39,604 nt of DNA from Lachnospiraceae bacterium (GTDB lineage Bacteria; Bacillota; Clostridia; Lachnospirales; Lachnospiraceae). Shown here piece by piece: positions 8,456-16,186 of this stretch. The position numbers and the translations under genes were made by a program. Location: the NCBI GenBank assembly GCA_014804365.1, contig JAAUZX010000037.1:65438-105041 (forward strand), given 5' to 3'. Position 1 is the stretch's first letter. Each line of letters opens with the position of its first letter. The notes below the pieces were generated by a model, which was given only the letters and a program-made list of their open reading frames with translations, did not search any database and was not told where the DNA came from.

Positions 8456-9121
8456 ATGAACAAAGAGTGGTCAGAACTTTGCAAAACCATGCAGGCGCAA
8501 ATCAAAAAAGAAACGACATTCCAAGAGGGGATAGATACCCTCTTGGAACTACGCGGGAAATTAGCTAATGAACTTGATCAATTCAAAGCGGAATTAAGCC
8601 GGGAAGAATTCAATGCCATTCCATTCATAAACGCAGACGGCTACCATAGTAAAACGATTGCATATTCCATATGGCATATTTTTCGTATTGAAGATATCGT
8701 TGCACATACCCTCATCAATCAGGATGAGCAGATTTTCTTCATAGGAAACTACCAGAATTATATAGGTGCTCCTATCATCACGACCGGAAACGAACTGGTA
8801 AAACAACAGATCGCTGATTTTTCAAAAACACTGAATCTGGATGAATTATACAGGTATATTACGTCCGTAAGAAACAGCACTGATAATATCCTTAAAAATC
8901 TTTCCTATACAGATCTGAAACGAAAGATGACCGATACCGATAAAGAACGTTTGAAATCATTAAACGTTGTAAGCGAGGACGAAAAAGCCTATTGGCTGAT
9001 AGATTACTGGTGTGTCAAAGATGTCAAAGGGTTAATCCAAATGCCTTTTTCCCGCCATTGGATCATGCACGTTGAAGCATGTCTGCGCATCAAGAACAAG
9101 CTGGATTCTATAAAGCGTTGA
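8456..9121 (+). CDS. DinB/YfiT-like four-helix protein
   Basis: A 221-residue cytoplasmic protein with the pattern of DinB/YfiT metalloproteins: a helix with IAYSIWHIFRIEDIVAHTLI (H74) and a late helix FSRHWIMHVEACLRI (H201, H205) that could supply a metal-binding His triad. Family members include thiol-dependent transferases and hydrolases. GGAGGG stands before the ATG. It lies directly downstream of the AraC/GyrI-like regulator, so it is likely a detoxification enzyme or the regulator's target. It ends 2 bp from the convergent radical SAM gene. Confidence 0.7.
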   Translation: MNKEWSELCKTMQAQIKKETTFQEGIDTLLELRGKLANELDQFKAELSREEFNAIPFINADGYHSKTIAYSIWHIFRIEDIVAHTLINQDEQIFFIGNYQNYIGAPIITTGNELVKQQIADFSKTLNLDELYRYITSVRNSTDNILKNLSYTDLKRKMTDTDKERLKSLNVVSEDEKAYWLIDYWCVKDVKGLIQMPFSRHWIMHVEACLRIKNKLDSIKR

Positions 9122-9123
9122 TT

Positions 9124-9999
9124 TTATATCTCCCACAACGACAACTGTTCATACCCCTTATTTTCCGGAAATTCCCGCAGATAGGCAAAAACCTGCTCTG
9201 CATCACTTACGATATGGTTCTCTTTGCAAAAACCGTAAAAGTATCTCATAAGCTCTCCCTGTCGGTCACTGGGAATCTCATAGGCATAGCCGAACTTACG
9301 GTGATATTTCTCGCGCAGTCCCGGAAAATGTTTATCCAGCGCTGCATAATAATATTCCCGGTCCCCCTGTCTGAGCGTAAGTCCCATCCCGAAACAGATG
9401 ATTCCATACACACCGGCCTTCCGGCAATATTCCAGAATCCCTTCTATATTCTCCCTCGTATCATTAATATAGGGCAGGATCGGCGACAGCCACACCACCG
9501 TGGGAATACCGTTCTCTTTCATGATCTGCAGCACTTCATAGCGTCGTTTCGTCGTACATACTTTCGGCTCTACGATATGGCACAGGTCTTCATCGTAAGT
9601 CGTGAGCGTCATCTGTACCACACATTTTGCCTTGCGGTTAATACTTTTTAAAATATCCAGATCCCTCAGAATCCTGTCAGACTTCGTCTGCACCGTGACT
9701 CCGAAACCGTATTCATCAATCAGTTCCAGACATCTTCGCGTAAGCCGAAGCTGCTCTTCACAGTGCATATAAGGATCGCACATAGCTCCTGTGCCGATCA
9801 TACATTTTTTGCGTTTAGACCGCAGTGCCTTCTCCAGCAGCTCCGGCGCGTTCTGTTTGACTTCGATATCTTCAAAGTCATGTTTCATCTGATAACATTC
9901 GCTCCTGCTGTCGCAGTAAATGCAACCGTGCGTACACCCGCGATACAGATTCATGCCGTTATGAGATGATAATATACCCTTAGCATCCACAAAATGCAT
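9124..9999 (-). CDS. Radical SAM protein, SPL-like family
   Basis: Radical S-adenosylmethionine enzyme of 291 aa. The cluster motif is C22-x3-C26-x2-C29 in GCTHGCIYCD. The next segment (CMIGTGAMCDPYMHCEEQLRLTR) and the VTVQTKSDRILRDLDIL block are typical of the spore-photoproduct-lyase-like Rv2578c/SplB group. The substrate is unknown; these proteins are common in Clostridia and are not spore photoproduct lyase proper. AAGGAGAA precedes the ATG. Its upstream region holds an ACAGGAA/TTCCTGT dyad at 10063-10082. The MATE gene lies upstream on the same strand. Confidence 0.85.
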   Translation of the reverse strand: MHFVDAKGILSSHNGMNLYRGCTHGCIYCDSRSECYQMKHDFEDIEVKQNAPELLEKALRSKRKKCMIGTGAMCDPYMHCEEQLRLTRRCLELIDEYGFGVTVQTKSDRILRDLDILKSINRKAKCVVQMTLTTYDEDLCHIVEPKVCTTKRRYEVLQIMKENGIPTVVWLSPILPYINDTRENIEGILEYCRKAGVYGIICFGMGLTLRQGDREYYYAALDKHFPGLREKYHRKFGYAYEIPSDRQGELMRYFYGFCKENHIVSDAEQVFAYLREFPENKGYEQLSLWEI

Positions 10000-10045
10000 T
10001 CCGTCGGTTCTCCTTGTGCTCTATCTGTCTTAAAATTTACAAATA

Positions 10046-10083
10046 TGTCCCTGTCATATCTCTCACAGGAACATTCCTGTCAT
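10046..10083. promoter_or_regulatory. Repeated operator-like sites upstream of the radical SAM gene
   Basis: TCACAGGAACATTCCTGTCA at 10063-10082 is a near-perfect 20-bp dyad with ACAGGAA/TTCCTGT cores. A related half-site, TGTCCCTGTCA, lies at 10046-10056. CTGTCAT recurs at 10051 and 10077, 26 bp apart. The positions suit a regulator acting on the radical SAM gene. No clear -10/-35 pair was placed. Confidence 0.5.
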
Positions 10084-10146
10084 TTACTTTTTCATTCACA
10101 TCAGACACTTATGAATACATAAATCATACGATAGAAAACCCGACAA

Positions 10147-11505
10147 CTATATGTCATATTTGTGAAGCTCCCTGCAACTTTTTTCACATATTTTAAGACA
10201 GTGCAGACATGTCGGCACGATATAGACGCACGCCGAAAGCCATGCCGACTGATCCGCGAAACAGATTGCCGTAAAGCCGAACATCGGCACAAAACACAGG
10301 CTGACTACGATCCTTGCCACCATCTCCGCCAGCCCCGAGAAGATCACGCGCCCGGAAAAACCGAGTCCCTGCGTGCACATACGACAGACATTCAGAATAC
10401 CGAGACTCCAGAAGAAATATCCCATGCACCGCAGATATTTGGCGGAAGCATCCAGTATCGCCGCATCCTCTCCCGATATGAACAACATCGACAGCGTCCT
10501 TCCGAAAAAGATAATCACCAGACCCGCCACCGTTCCATATAGTACACCGATCGCAGTTCCCTGTTTGATTCCCGATTTGATACGTCTCATCTTGCCGGCG
10601 CCGAGATTCTGACTACAAAAGACGGAAACGCCCGTCGCCAGCGCATCAAAAGGACACATCATGAACTGCTTGATCCTCATACCGGCCGTAAAGCCTGACA
10701 CATATATACTGCCCAAACCGTTATTGGCGGACTGCATGACCATACTCCCGATGGCGGTAATGGAATATTGCAGTCCCATGGGAATTCCCATCGCCAGCAT
10801 CATTTTGATTGTATCCCCATCAATATGACACTCCTGTCGTTTTAATCGCAGGATGGGAATCTTTTTTCTCATATAAACATAACAAAGTATACCGCTTACT
10901 GCCTGTGATGTGATCGTTGCCAGCGCCGCGCCTGCACATCCCAAGTGAAGAACAAGAATACAGAACAGATCCAAAACGATATTCAGCACCGTAGAAAAGG
11001 CAAGAAACATAAACGGTGTTCTGCTGTCACCCACCGACCGGAATATACCTGCCAGCAAATTATACAGTAAGTTAAAAGGAATCCCCATAAAGATGATCAC
11101 CAGATATCGGTAGGCATTCGTATAGATGTCCTCCGGTGTAGAGAGCAGATGCAGTATCTGCGGGCACAACAATACACAGGATACCGTCAACACTACCGCA
11201 AAGATTCCTGTCAACACCATCCCGTGAAAAATATCGCTCCGCATCTTGTCATAATCCTGTGCGCCGAAACTGCGCGCAACCGGAATGCCGAATCCGCAGC
11301 AGACACCGATACAGAATCCCAGCACAAGAAACTGCACGCTGCTGGAAGCGCCCACTCCCGCCAATGCATCTGCCCCTAAGATGCGTCCTACAATCGCGGC
11401 ATCTATAATATTGTAAGTCTGCTGTAACAGATTTCCGATCAACAGAGGCACCGCAAACTGTAAGATCAGCGGAAGCGGTTTCCCCTCTGTCATACTCTTG
11501 GTCAT
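10147..11505 (-). CDS. MATE family efflux transporter
   Basis: Polytopic membrane exporter, 452 aa and about 12 helices, using an ion gradient to expel drugs or metabolites. Family marks are PLLIGNLLQQTYNIIDAAIVGR near the N-terminus, GVGASSS, the internal repeat IPMGLQYSITAIGSMVMQ, and QNLGAG. A GTG at 11526 extends the frame by seven codons, but GGGAG is placed for the ATG at 11505. The gene starts 13 bp after the Gfo/Idh stop, in the same operon. Export of a product of the upstream oxidoreductase is possible but not shown. Confidence 0.93.
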   Translation of the reverse strand: MTKSMTEGKPLPLILQFAVPLLIGNLLQQTYNIIDAAIVGRILGADALAGVGASSSVQFLVLGFCIGVCCGFGIPVARSFGAQDYDKMRSDIFHGMVLTGIFAVVLTVSCVLLCPQILHLLSTPEDIYTNAYRYLVIIFMGIPFNLLYNLLAGIFRSVGDSRTPFMFLAFSTVLNIVLDLFCILVLHLGCAGAALATITSQAVSGILCYVYMRKKIPILRLKRQECHIDGDTIKMMLAMGIPMGLQYSITAIGSMVMQSANNGLGSIYVSGFTAGMRIKQFMMCPFDALATGVSVFCSQNLGAGKMRRIKSGIKQGTAIGVLYGTVAGLVIIFFGRTLSMLFISGEDAAILDASAKYLRCMGYFFWSLGILNVCRMCTQGLGFSGRVIFSGLAEMVARIVVSLCFVPMFGFTAICFADQSAWLSACVYIVPTCLHCLKICEKSCRELHKYDI

Positions 11506-11518
11506 ATGTATTCTCCCA

Positions 11519-12496
11519 TCATTCACACGGGAGCGTAAATCCCCACTGCTCCCTAACCGCGTCCAGAATCTTCATCAACCGAAGCGTCTCGCTGTGCGGC
11601 ATTTCCTCGCACTCAACCTGCCCGGCTCTGATCGCGCGTACACAGGCAAGCGCTTCATACTCGTAACCGTTGATCTGCTCCGGCACCTGATACCTGGCGG
11701 TCATTTCTTTTTGTTCATTATAAACGCGAATTTCCTGGCAGTTGTTGATCTCATTAAATTCCATATATCCTTTGTCGCCGTTGATAATCCCACGGTTTCC
11801 CATATATGCCAGCATATTGCTGTGTAAGACTGCCATCTTACCGTCCTCAAAAGTCAGTGTGATCCCGTTCATCCAGTCTACGCCCTGCGGGGACATGACC
11901 GCGCTCGACTGAATTTCTTTCACCGGACTCTTGAAAATCTGTAACGCAAGATTGATCGGGTAGACGCCCAGATCCAAAAGTGCGCCGCCTGCCAATTCCG
12001 GATTACTCAATCTCTCGACATGGGTCAGCGGTGCGCCGAAATCCGCTATGACAGAATGCACCTCACCGATAACCCCCTGTGCGATCAGATCGTCGATCAT
12101 CTTCCTGCTGGGCATATATCTGGGCCAGAATGCCTCCGCCAGAAGAAGCCCTTTGCTTCTCGCCAGTGTGATCAGTTCTTCCGCCTGCTTCGCATTTACG
12201 GTAAAAGCTTTTTCCAACAGCACATGTTTCCCATGTTCCAGGCACAGCTTCGCATAAGGGTAATGGTGTGAGTGCGGCGAAGCCACATACACTAATTCCA
12301 CCTGCGGATCTTTTACCATCTCCTCATAAGAACCGTAGGCTTTCTCAAATCCCCATTTATCTGCAAAACTTCTGGCTCTGTCATAATTTCTGGAAGCAAC
12401 CGCATAGCATTCGATTTCCTCAAGCTGACTTACTGCCTCCGCCATGCTGTTAGCAATACCGCCCGGCGCCAAGATAGCAAATTTTAATTTATTCAT
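11519..12496 (-). CDS. Gfo/Idh/MocA family oxidoreductase
   Basis: NAD(P)-dependent dehydrogenase of 325 aa, family substrates being sugars, inositols or related polyols. The N-terminal Rossmann fold starts with KFAILAPGGIANSMAEAV. The ASPHSHH turn and LLEKAFTVNAKQAEELI follow (the Lys is the conserved catalytic-region residue), then the C-terminal alpha/beta domain with GGALLDLGVYPINLA. A longer in-frame start exists at 12550, but GGAGT is correctly placed for the ATG at 12496. It lies between PAP2 and MATE on the same strand. Confidence 0.93.
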   Translation of the reverse strand: MNKLKFAILAPGGIANSMAEAVSQLEEIECYAVASRNYDRARSFADKWGFEKAYGSYEEMVKDPQVELVYVASPHSHHYPYAKLCLEHGKHVLLEKAFTVNAKQAEELITLARSKGLLLAEAFWPRYMPSRKMIDDLIAQGVIGEVHSVIADFGAPLTHVERLSNPELAGGALLDLGVYPINLALQIFKSPVKEIQSSAVMSPQGVDWMNGITLTFEDGKMAVLHSNMLAYMGNRGIINGDKGYMEFNEINNCQEIRVYNEQKEMTARYQVPEQINGYEYEALACVRAIRAGQVECEEMPHSETLRLMKILDAVREQWGFTLPCE

Positions 12497-12574
12497 ATTT
12501 ACTCCATTTCTGCGCTGCTTTGCAGCCCAAATCCATATCTTAATCCGCAAATTGTCAGTCCGCTTGTTATGTAA

Positions 12575-13135
12575 TCACTTTTCTTCACTATTCTTATTCT
12601 TCAACTTATCGATCCATTCCACGACCGCCACAGCCGCGTAGCTGATCACAATACCACTGATTATGCCAAATAACACATCACTGGGATAATGTACTCCCAC
12701 ATACAGCCGGGACAATGCAATCAAAATAGCCAAAACAAGCGCCGGAATCCCGTATTTCTTAGGAAGTTCCCGAAACATAACACATGCCACCGCAAATGAA
12801 CTGCCCGCATGTCCCGACGGGAAAGAATATTCTCCCGGTTTCGGCACCAGATAAGTCAGGCCTGCTATCACCTCGTAAGGTCTGGTTCTGGCGACCAGAT
12901 TTTTCAGCAGTATATTATTCACTAATAATGTACCGATCAGCGCCGCAGTCATCATACAGCCAACTCGCCTCGTCTTAGGAATAATCAGCATAATAAGTGT
13001 CAGCAAAATCCATATTCCGCCTCCGTTTCCGAGTGTTGTGATAAACTTTACAAACGGAGTCAATATCGGATTTCTGATATAGTCCTGAATAAATAATAGT
13101 ATGTTGCCATCCAAATTTAATAACCATTCCAACAT
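12575..13135 (-). CDS. PAP2 family membrane phosphatase
   Basis: Membrane-bound acid phosphatase of 186 aa that acts on lipid phosphates, such as undecaprenyl pyrophosphate or phosphatidate-type substrates. All three catalytic motifs are present: K78-x6-R85-P, PSGH (106-109), and SR-x5-H-x3-D (S142, R143, H149, D153). Five to six hydrophobic helices surround them. The frame opens earlier (13189), but AGGAGGTG precedes the ATG at 13135. It is first of the PAP2-Gfo/Idh-MATE series, 78 bp upstream of the oxidoreductase, and a small GCTGC/GCAGC hairpin lies in that gap. Confidence 0.93.
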   Translation of the reverse strand: MLEWLLNLDGNILLFIQDYIRNPILTPFVKFITTLGNGGGIWILLTLIMLIIPKTRRVGCMMTAALIGTLLVNNILLKNLVARTRPYEVIAGLTYLVPKPGEYSFPSGHAGSSFAVACVMFRELPKKYGIPALVLAILIALSRLYVGVHYPSDVLFGIISGIVISYAAVAVVEWIDKLKNKNSEEK

Positions 13136-13262
13136 AGCTTCACCTCCAGCTCCTTTCTTCTGATTTGATTGACCGCTGCCTGTTTCCATACATGCAATTT
13201 ATTTAATTTGCTCGGGATTTCTTGGCTTTCCATGATAAACTGCAACTATCTTATGTTATTGT

Positions 13263-13291
13263 ACCATAATATATAGAATGATACACTGTAA
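13263..13291 (-). promoter_or_regulatory. Promoter of the PAP2 gene
   Basis: On the minus strand TTACAG (13286-13291), a 17-bp spacer and TATGGT (13263-13268), about 130 bp upstream of the start. Confidence 0.45.
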
Positions 13292-13334
13292 TTTCAGTCT
13301 TAATTTATAATACGAAATTTCAACATATGCCTAG

Positions 13335-13362
13335 TTGACATTATATAAAGAATTGCTATAAT
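13335..13362 (+). promoter_or_regulatory. Consensus promoter of the plus-strand small RNA
   Basis: Perfect TTGACA (13335-13340) and perfect TATAAT (13357-13362), 16 bp apart. One of the strongest-looking promoters in the window, yet no gene follows it; only the small RNA does. Confidence 0.85.
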
Positions 13363-13368
13363 AAAACT

Positions 13369-13467
13369 ATAAAAGGTGCTACCCGTGAAGCAAACGGTTC
13401 ACCTTGATCATTGGTTAATAATCAAAAAGGCAACCAACTCACTTGGGGAAGCGGCGGTTGCTTTTTT
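13369..13467 (+). ncRNA. Predicted plus-strand small RNA (antisense partner)
   Basis: Runs from the predicted start after the consensus promoter to the T-run at 13462-13467, about 100 nt. The 5' end folds as a GGTG/CACC hairpin with an inner CCGT/ACGG stem (13375-13405). The 3' end is the intrinsic terminator. It contains no ribosome site with a sensible frame. Its last 40 or so nucleotides are fully complementary to the 3' end of the minus-strand RNA. This layout resembles the antitoxin RNA of type I toxin-antitoxin loci. Confidence 0.65.
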
Positions 13468-13502
13468 GCATCATATCTTGTACCTTTCACTTTATTTTCC
13501 AT
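13422..13502 (-). CDS. Possible 26-codon peptide of the minus-strand RNA
   Basis: GGAGGTGAT (complement of 13508-13516) is an excellent ribosome site placed for the ATG at 13502. The peptide is basic at first (MENKVKGTRYDAKK), then Pro-rich and ends VSWLPF. It has no membrane helix, unlike Fst- or holin-like type I toxins. The frame runs through both arms of the terminator, and its TGA lies at the very end of the U-tract, so many transcripts may lack a stop codon. Either an unusual peptide, or a locus whose toxin frame was deleted leaving its ribosome site. Confidence 0.4.
   Translation of the reverse strand: MENKVKGTRYDAKKQPPLPQVSWLPF
13424..13467. terminator. Bidirectional terminator shared by the two convergent RNAs
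   Basis: AAAAAGGCAACC and GGTTGCTTTTTT form a 12-bp stem with one G-U pair. There is a T-run on the plus strand (13462-13467) and another on the minus strand (complement of the A-run at 13424-13428). Confidence 0.85.
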
Positions 13503-13586
13503 TATGTATCACCTCCAAAATACAGGAAGTTCTCAAATGTAGTCATTTGGCAAAAGGTGAACCGCTTACCGTTTAGGGCAGCACCT
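13424..13586 (-). ncRNA. Predicted minus-strand small RNA or short mRNA
   Basis: Starts after the promoter at 13593-13621 with the GGTG/CACC hairpin and ends at the shared terminator, about 160 nt. Between the hairpin and the ribosome site lies about 40 nt of leader. It carries the 26-codon frame. In form it matches the toxin mRNA of a convergent type I locus such as par/fst. Confidence 0.6.
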
Positions 13587-13592
13587 GTGAAT

Positions 13593-13621
13593 ATTATAAT
13601 AAATGCAGGAAACACAGTCAA
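13593..13621 (-). promoter_or_regulatory. Strong promoter of the minus-strand RNA
   Basis: On the minus strand TTGACT (13616-13621), a 17-bp spacer and perfect TATAAT (13593-13598). Confidence 0.8.
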
Positions 13622-13694
13622 TGTTATTTTAATAACATTATGATCAATATTTAATATTACTCGAACATATATCAGTTAATATCATAAAGAATTG

Positions 13695-14933
13695 CTACAG
13701 CCTCCTAAACACCTTCCGCGCCCCAGCCGCAATGATCAGCGATACGATCCCCGCAAACAACACTACCGCCGCCTCGCACCCATCACACAGTTCAAACAGG
13801 ACCCCGTACATCGCATTGCCAAAGGGCTGTGCACACATCGCGCCTGTCATCGCCACGGCAATTACTTTGCCGACCAGATTCTGCGGTGTCTCCGTCTGCA
13901 TAAAGGCCATCATCTGCACCGTAAATACAGTGGAGACCACCATGATCGCAAAACAGCACACTGTTATAGTCATATAAACTACCATGCCCGAATCCGACCA
14001 TAAAAGTGCGAAACCGATGGGAAATACGCAGACTGCCCCCGCAATCAACAGATTACCGGCTTTACTGATCTTTAACTTGTCCGCCAGAGCGCCGACGCCG
14101 ATGCCGCCCACGATACCGCCTGCTGCCAGTGCCCCCTGCGCATAACCGTACAACCGATTCGCCTGCTCTGCCGTAAACGGAAGTACCTCGGTAATCAGAT
14201 AGGGAAGGCCGACTATAATCATAGCGGATAAGAACAGATTAATGCTGCAGACTATGAGAAGCCCCTGCCCGATGATCGGCTTTTGCCTGCAAATGAAATA
14301 AACGCTTTCCTTCAAATCTTGTAGCGCCGTCCCTATGATACTTCCTGCCGACTCCTGTTTCCGATAAGGAATCCGAATAAAAATCTCCATCACGGCCGAC
14401 AACACGAAACTGGCAACACTGATTTCCAACACCGGAAGCAGGCCGTATGCACTGTACAGAATACCTCCAAACACCGGACCGAGTAATGACGCGAAGGAAC
14501 TGATCACATTAATCACCGCATTGGCGCGCATAACCTCGTCCTGCGCCACCAGTACCGGAATACTTGCCTGTACGGCAGGCTGGTAGGCGCCCGCGATTCC
14601 GTATAAGAGCATTAATACGATCGTAAGCAAAAGCACCAGACTGACATGATCCATTAACAGCATAAACAGCAAGATCAGCCCGGCCGTGGAAAAATCCAGT
14701 ATCACCATAATATTCCGTTTATTGACCCTGTCGGCAATCAGCCCGCCCACAGGCGACAGCAGAACCGCCGGAATAAATGATATTGCCATCACCGTCCCGT
14801 ACAACGCGGAAGAGCCCGTCTGATTCAGTAAATAAAGCGGCAATGCAAACCGAATCGCCGCATTGCCGAATAGGGAGATAATCTGTCCGATTACCACCAA
14901 TGTAAAATCTCTTGTAAACAATTTCTTCTCCAT
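13695..14933 (-). CDS. MFS transporter (multidrug/siderophore-exporter-like)
   Basis: Proton-driven major facilitator exporter with about 12 helices, 412 aa. Visible are FTLVVIGQIISLFGNAAIRFALPLYLL in the first helix and the loop GGLIADRVNKRNIM between helices 2 and 3 (motif A). A second half opens with QGLLIVCSINLFLSAMI. The overall form is that of EntS/MFS_3-type exporters. AAGGAG precedes the ATG. Three MarR-type palindromes lie 40-105 bp upstream (14975-15039), so expression is probably repressed until a ligand appears. No MarR gene is in the window. Confidence 0.92.
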   Translation of the reverse strand: MEKKLFTRDFTLVVIGQIISLFGNAAIRFALPLYLLNQTGSSALYGTVMAISFIPAVLLSPVGGLIADRVNKRNIMVILDFSTAGLILLFMLLMDHVSLVLLLTIVLMLLYGIAGAYQPAVQASIPVLVAQDEVMRANAVINVISSFASLLGPVFGGILYSAYGLLPVLEISVASFVLSAVMEIFIRIPYRKQESAGSIIGTALQDLKESVYFICRQKPIIGQGLLIVCSINLFLSAMIIVGLPYLITEVLPFTAEQANRLYGYAQGALAAGGIVGGIGVGALADKLKISKAGNLLIAGAVCVFPIGFALLWSDSGMVVYMTITVCCFAIMVVSTVFTVQMMAFMQTETPQNLVGKVIAVAMTGAMCAQPFGNAMYGVLFELCDGCEAAVVLFAGIVSLIIAAGARKVFRRL

Positions 14934-14974
14934 GATAATAGTCTCCTTTTTCCATCCGTTTTTCTATTATCATA

Positions 14975-15039
14975 GAGTTGCAACTCCGGTTGCGCGACAC
15001 ATTTCGGGTGTCAAATCCGCTCCTATAGGTTGCGCAACC
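14975..15039. promoter_or_regulatory. Cluster of MarR-type palindromes upstream of the MFS gene
   Basis: GAGTTGCAACTC (14975-14986) and GGTTGCGCAACC (15028-15039) are both perfect 12-bp palindromes. GTTGCGCGAC (14989-14998) is a third with one mismatch. All share the GTTGC/GCAAC half-site common to MarR-family operators. A -10-like GATAAT (complement of 14966-14971) lies next to the first one. Confidence 0.6.
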
Positions 15040-15096
15040 GTCAGTTCTCTTCGTAGCGGATTCCCATTTTCTTCCGCTTCACACCGTCTCCCAGCC

Positions 15097-15762
15097 TCAT
15101 AACACAAACATGAGAAACATTACCACATACGCCTTCCGCAGATCTCTGTTTACCACCAGGTACACACTGCCCAGCGCCACACCGAGAAAGATTCCTGTTA
15201 TGCCTGTCAGAATATCTTTCGTAAACAGGTGCGCAAGTCCCCATGTCACCCCGCAGATGATTCCGCCGAAAGGAAAGTTCTCCTTATGAAACCACACTTC
15301 GAACGCCTTCTGTCCGAATACGATAATCAACAGAAACAACATCGTCTCGAAGGCATAATATATGTACTGGAAAGTGAAAAGCAAGAGTCCTTTTCCTGCA
15401 TATTCCAGATATACTTTAAAGCCGTCCCAGATCATATAATCGACCCCGAATGCTACGGCGATAAATAGCACACATACACCGACTCTTATAAGGCTTAACT
15501 TATCTCCTTTTTTTGTCAAAGGGAACTGATATTTCGTCCCCGATGTCCTGATCAGAACAACTGCAAAGATTCCCCATGTGATACAGGTCAGAATCCAATG
15601 TATAATGGTCTGCCCTGATGTCCACTCCTGCATCGGCGCACCGTACAACACAGGTTCCAACAGATATGCATAAAGCACTTCCATGCCGAGACCGCCGAAC
15701 GCATACAATCCAAGTCCCAGATAATCCATTCCCGTTATTTTCGTTTTCCCTTTTTCCGTCAT
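15097..15762 (-). CDS. CPBP-like multispanning membrane protein, probably inactive as a protease
   Basis: A 221-residue membrane protein with about six helices. GGIICGVTWGLAHLFTKD resembles the second motif of CPBP (Abi) intramembrane proteases. The EExxxR motif that supplies the catalytic glutamates is not seen; its expected place has YYAFETMLFLLIIVFGQKAFE. It may therefore be a structural or sensory relative. GGGAGGAG precedes the ATG. It starts 4 bp after the DUF3021 stop and is third in the LytTR-DUF3021 operon. Confidence 0.6.
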   Translation of the reverse strand: MTEKGKTKITGMDYLGLGLYAFGGLGMEVLYAYLLEPVLYGAPMQEWTSGQTIIHWILTCITWGIFAVVLIRTSGTKYQFPLTKKGDKLSLIRVGVCVLFIAVAFGVDYMIWDGFKVYLEYAGKGLLLFTFQYIYYAFETMLFLLIIVFGQKAFEVWFHKENFPFGGIICGVTWGLAHLFTKDILTGITGIFLGVALGSVYLVVNRDLRKAYVVMFLMFVL

Positions 15763-15766
15763 GCTT

Positions 15767-16186
15767 TTACTCCTCCCTTATCCGTTTAAGCGCATTGTTG
15801 ACTTTCTTCACCTCATGAAATAACGCCGCATAATAGATTACTACGCCTATGGCATAAGGAATACTGAAAGACAGGAACATGTCCCGATACCCATTCTCAT
15901 GCAGCGGCGCAAAGAATCCCGATATCCATGTAAAAAGCATCACACCCGCAATCAGCACCAGATACTGTACGATGATCACCAGAAGCAGCGGGTACTTCTG
16001 GAACCGGTAATACTCCGACAGCACAAAATGCGCCAGTGCCGCCAGCACAAACATTATCAACAGATTTCCCTGATAATTCCCCCATATTCCCCGCACAACA
16101 TATTCAACCGCAAGCTTTCCTAATACAAGCATCGTGTAGATAACACACACCGTAGAGAAAAAATTTTGTTTAGCAATCTTTTTCAT
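15767..16186 (-). CDS. DUF3021 family membrane protein
   Basis: A four-helix membrane protein of 139 aa. The helices are near residues 10-30, 43-60, 67-90 and 105-125, with a basic C-terminus (EVKKVNNALKRIREE). DUF3021 genes almost always pair with a LytTR regulator, as here, where they overlap by 17 bp. It probably acts as a membrane partner or inhibitor of that regulator. The frame opens 11 codons earlier, but AGGAGGTG is placed for the ATG at 16186. Confidence 0.85.
   Translation of the reverse strand: MKKIAKQNFFSTVCVIYTMLVLGKLAVEYVVRGIWGNYQGNLLIMFVLAALAHFVLSEYYRFQKYPLLLVIIVQYLVLIAGVMLFTWISGFFAPLHENGYRDMFLSFSIPYAIGVVIYYAALFHEVKKVNNALKRIREE

Larger units (their letters stand above)
13375..13585. 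repeat. Inverted 5' hairpin repeats of the convergent RNA pair
   Basis: The left arm (13375-13405) reads GGTGCTACCC, then CGGTTCACCTT. The right arm (13554-13585), read on the minus strand, begins GGTGCTGCCC and ends CGGTTCACCTT. The two RNAs therefore start with nearly the same hairpin: 9 of 10 and 11 of 11 bases match in the two conserved blocks. The middle of each arm differs. Confidence 0.8.

Noticed and set aside
9079..9651. 190-codon frame on the plus strand overlapping the end of the DinB-like gene
   Set aside because: Antisense to the radical SAM gene, whose Fe-S motif is intact; no ribosome site.
13376..13576. 66-codon plus-strand frame across the convergent RNA locus
   Set aside because: Reads straight through the terminator hairpin and both repeat arms, with no ribosome site.
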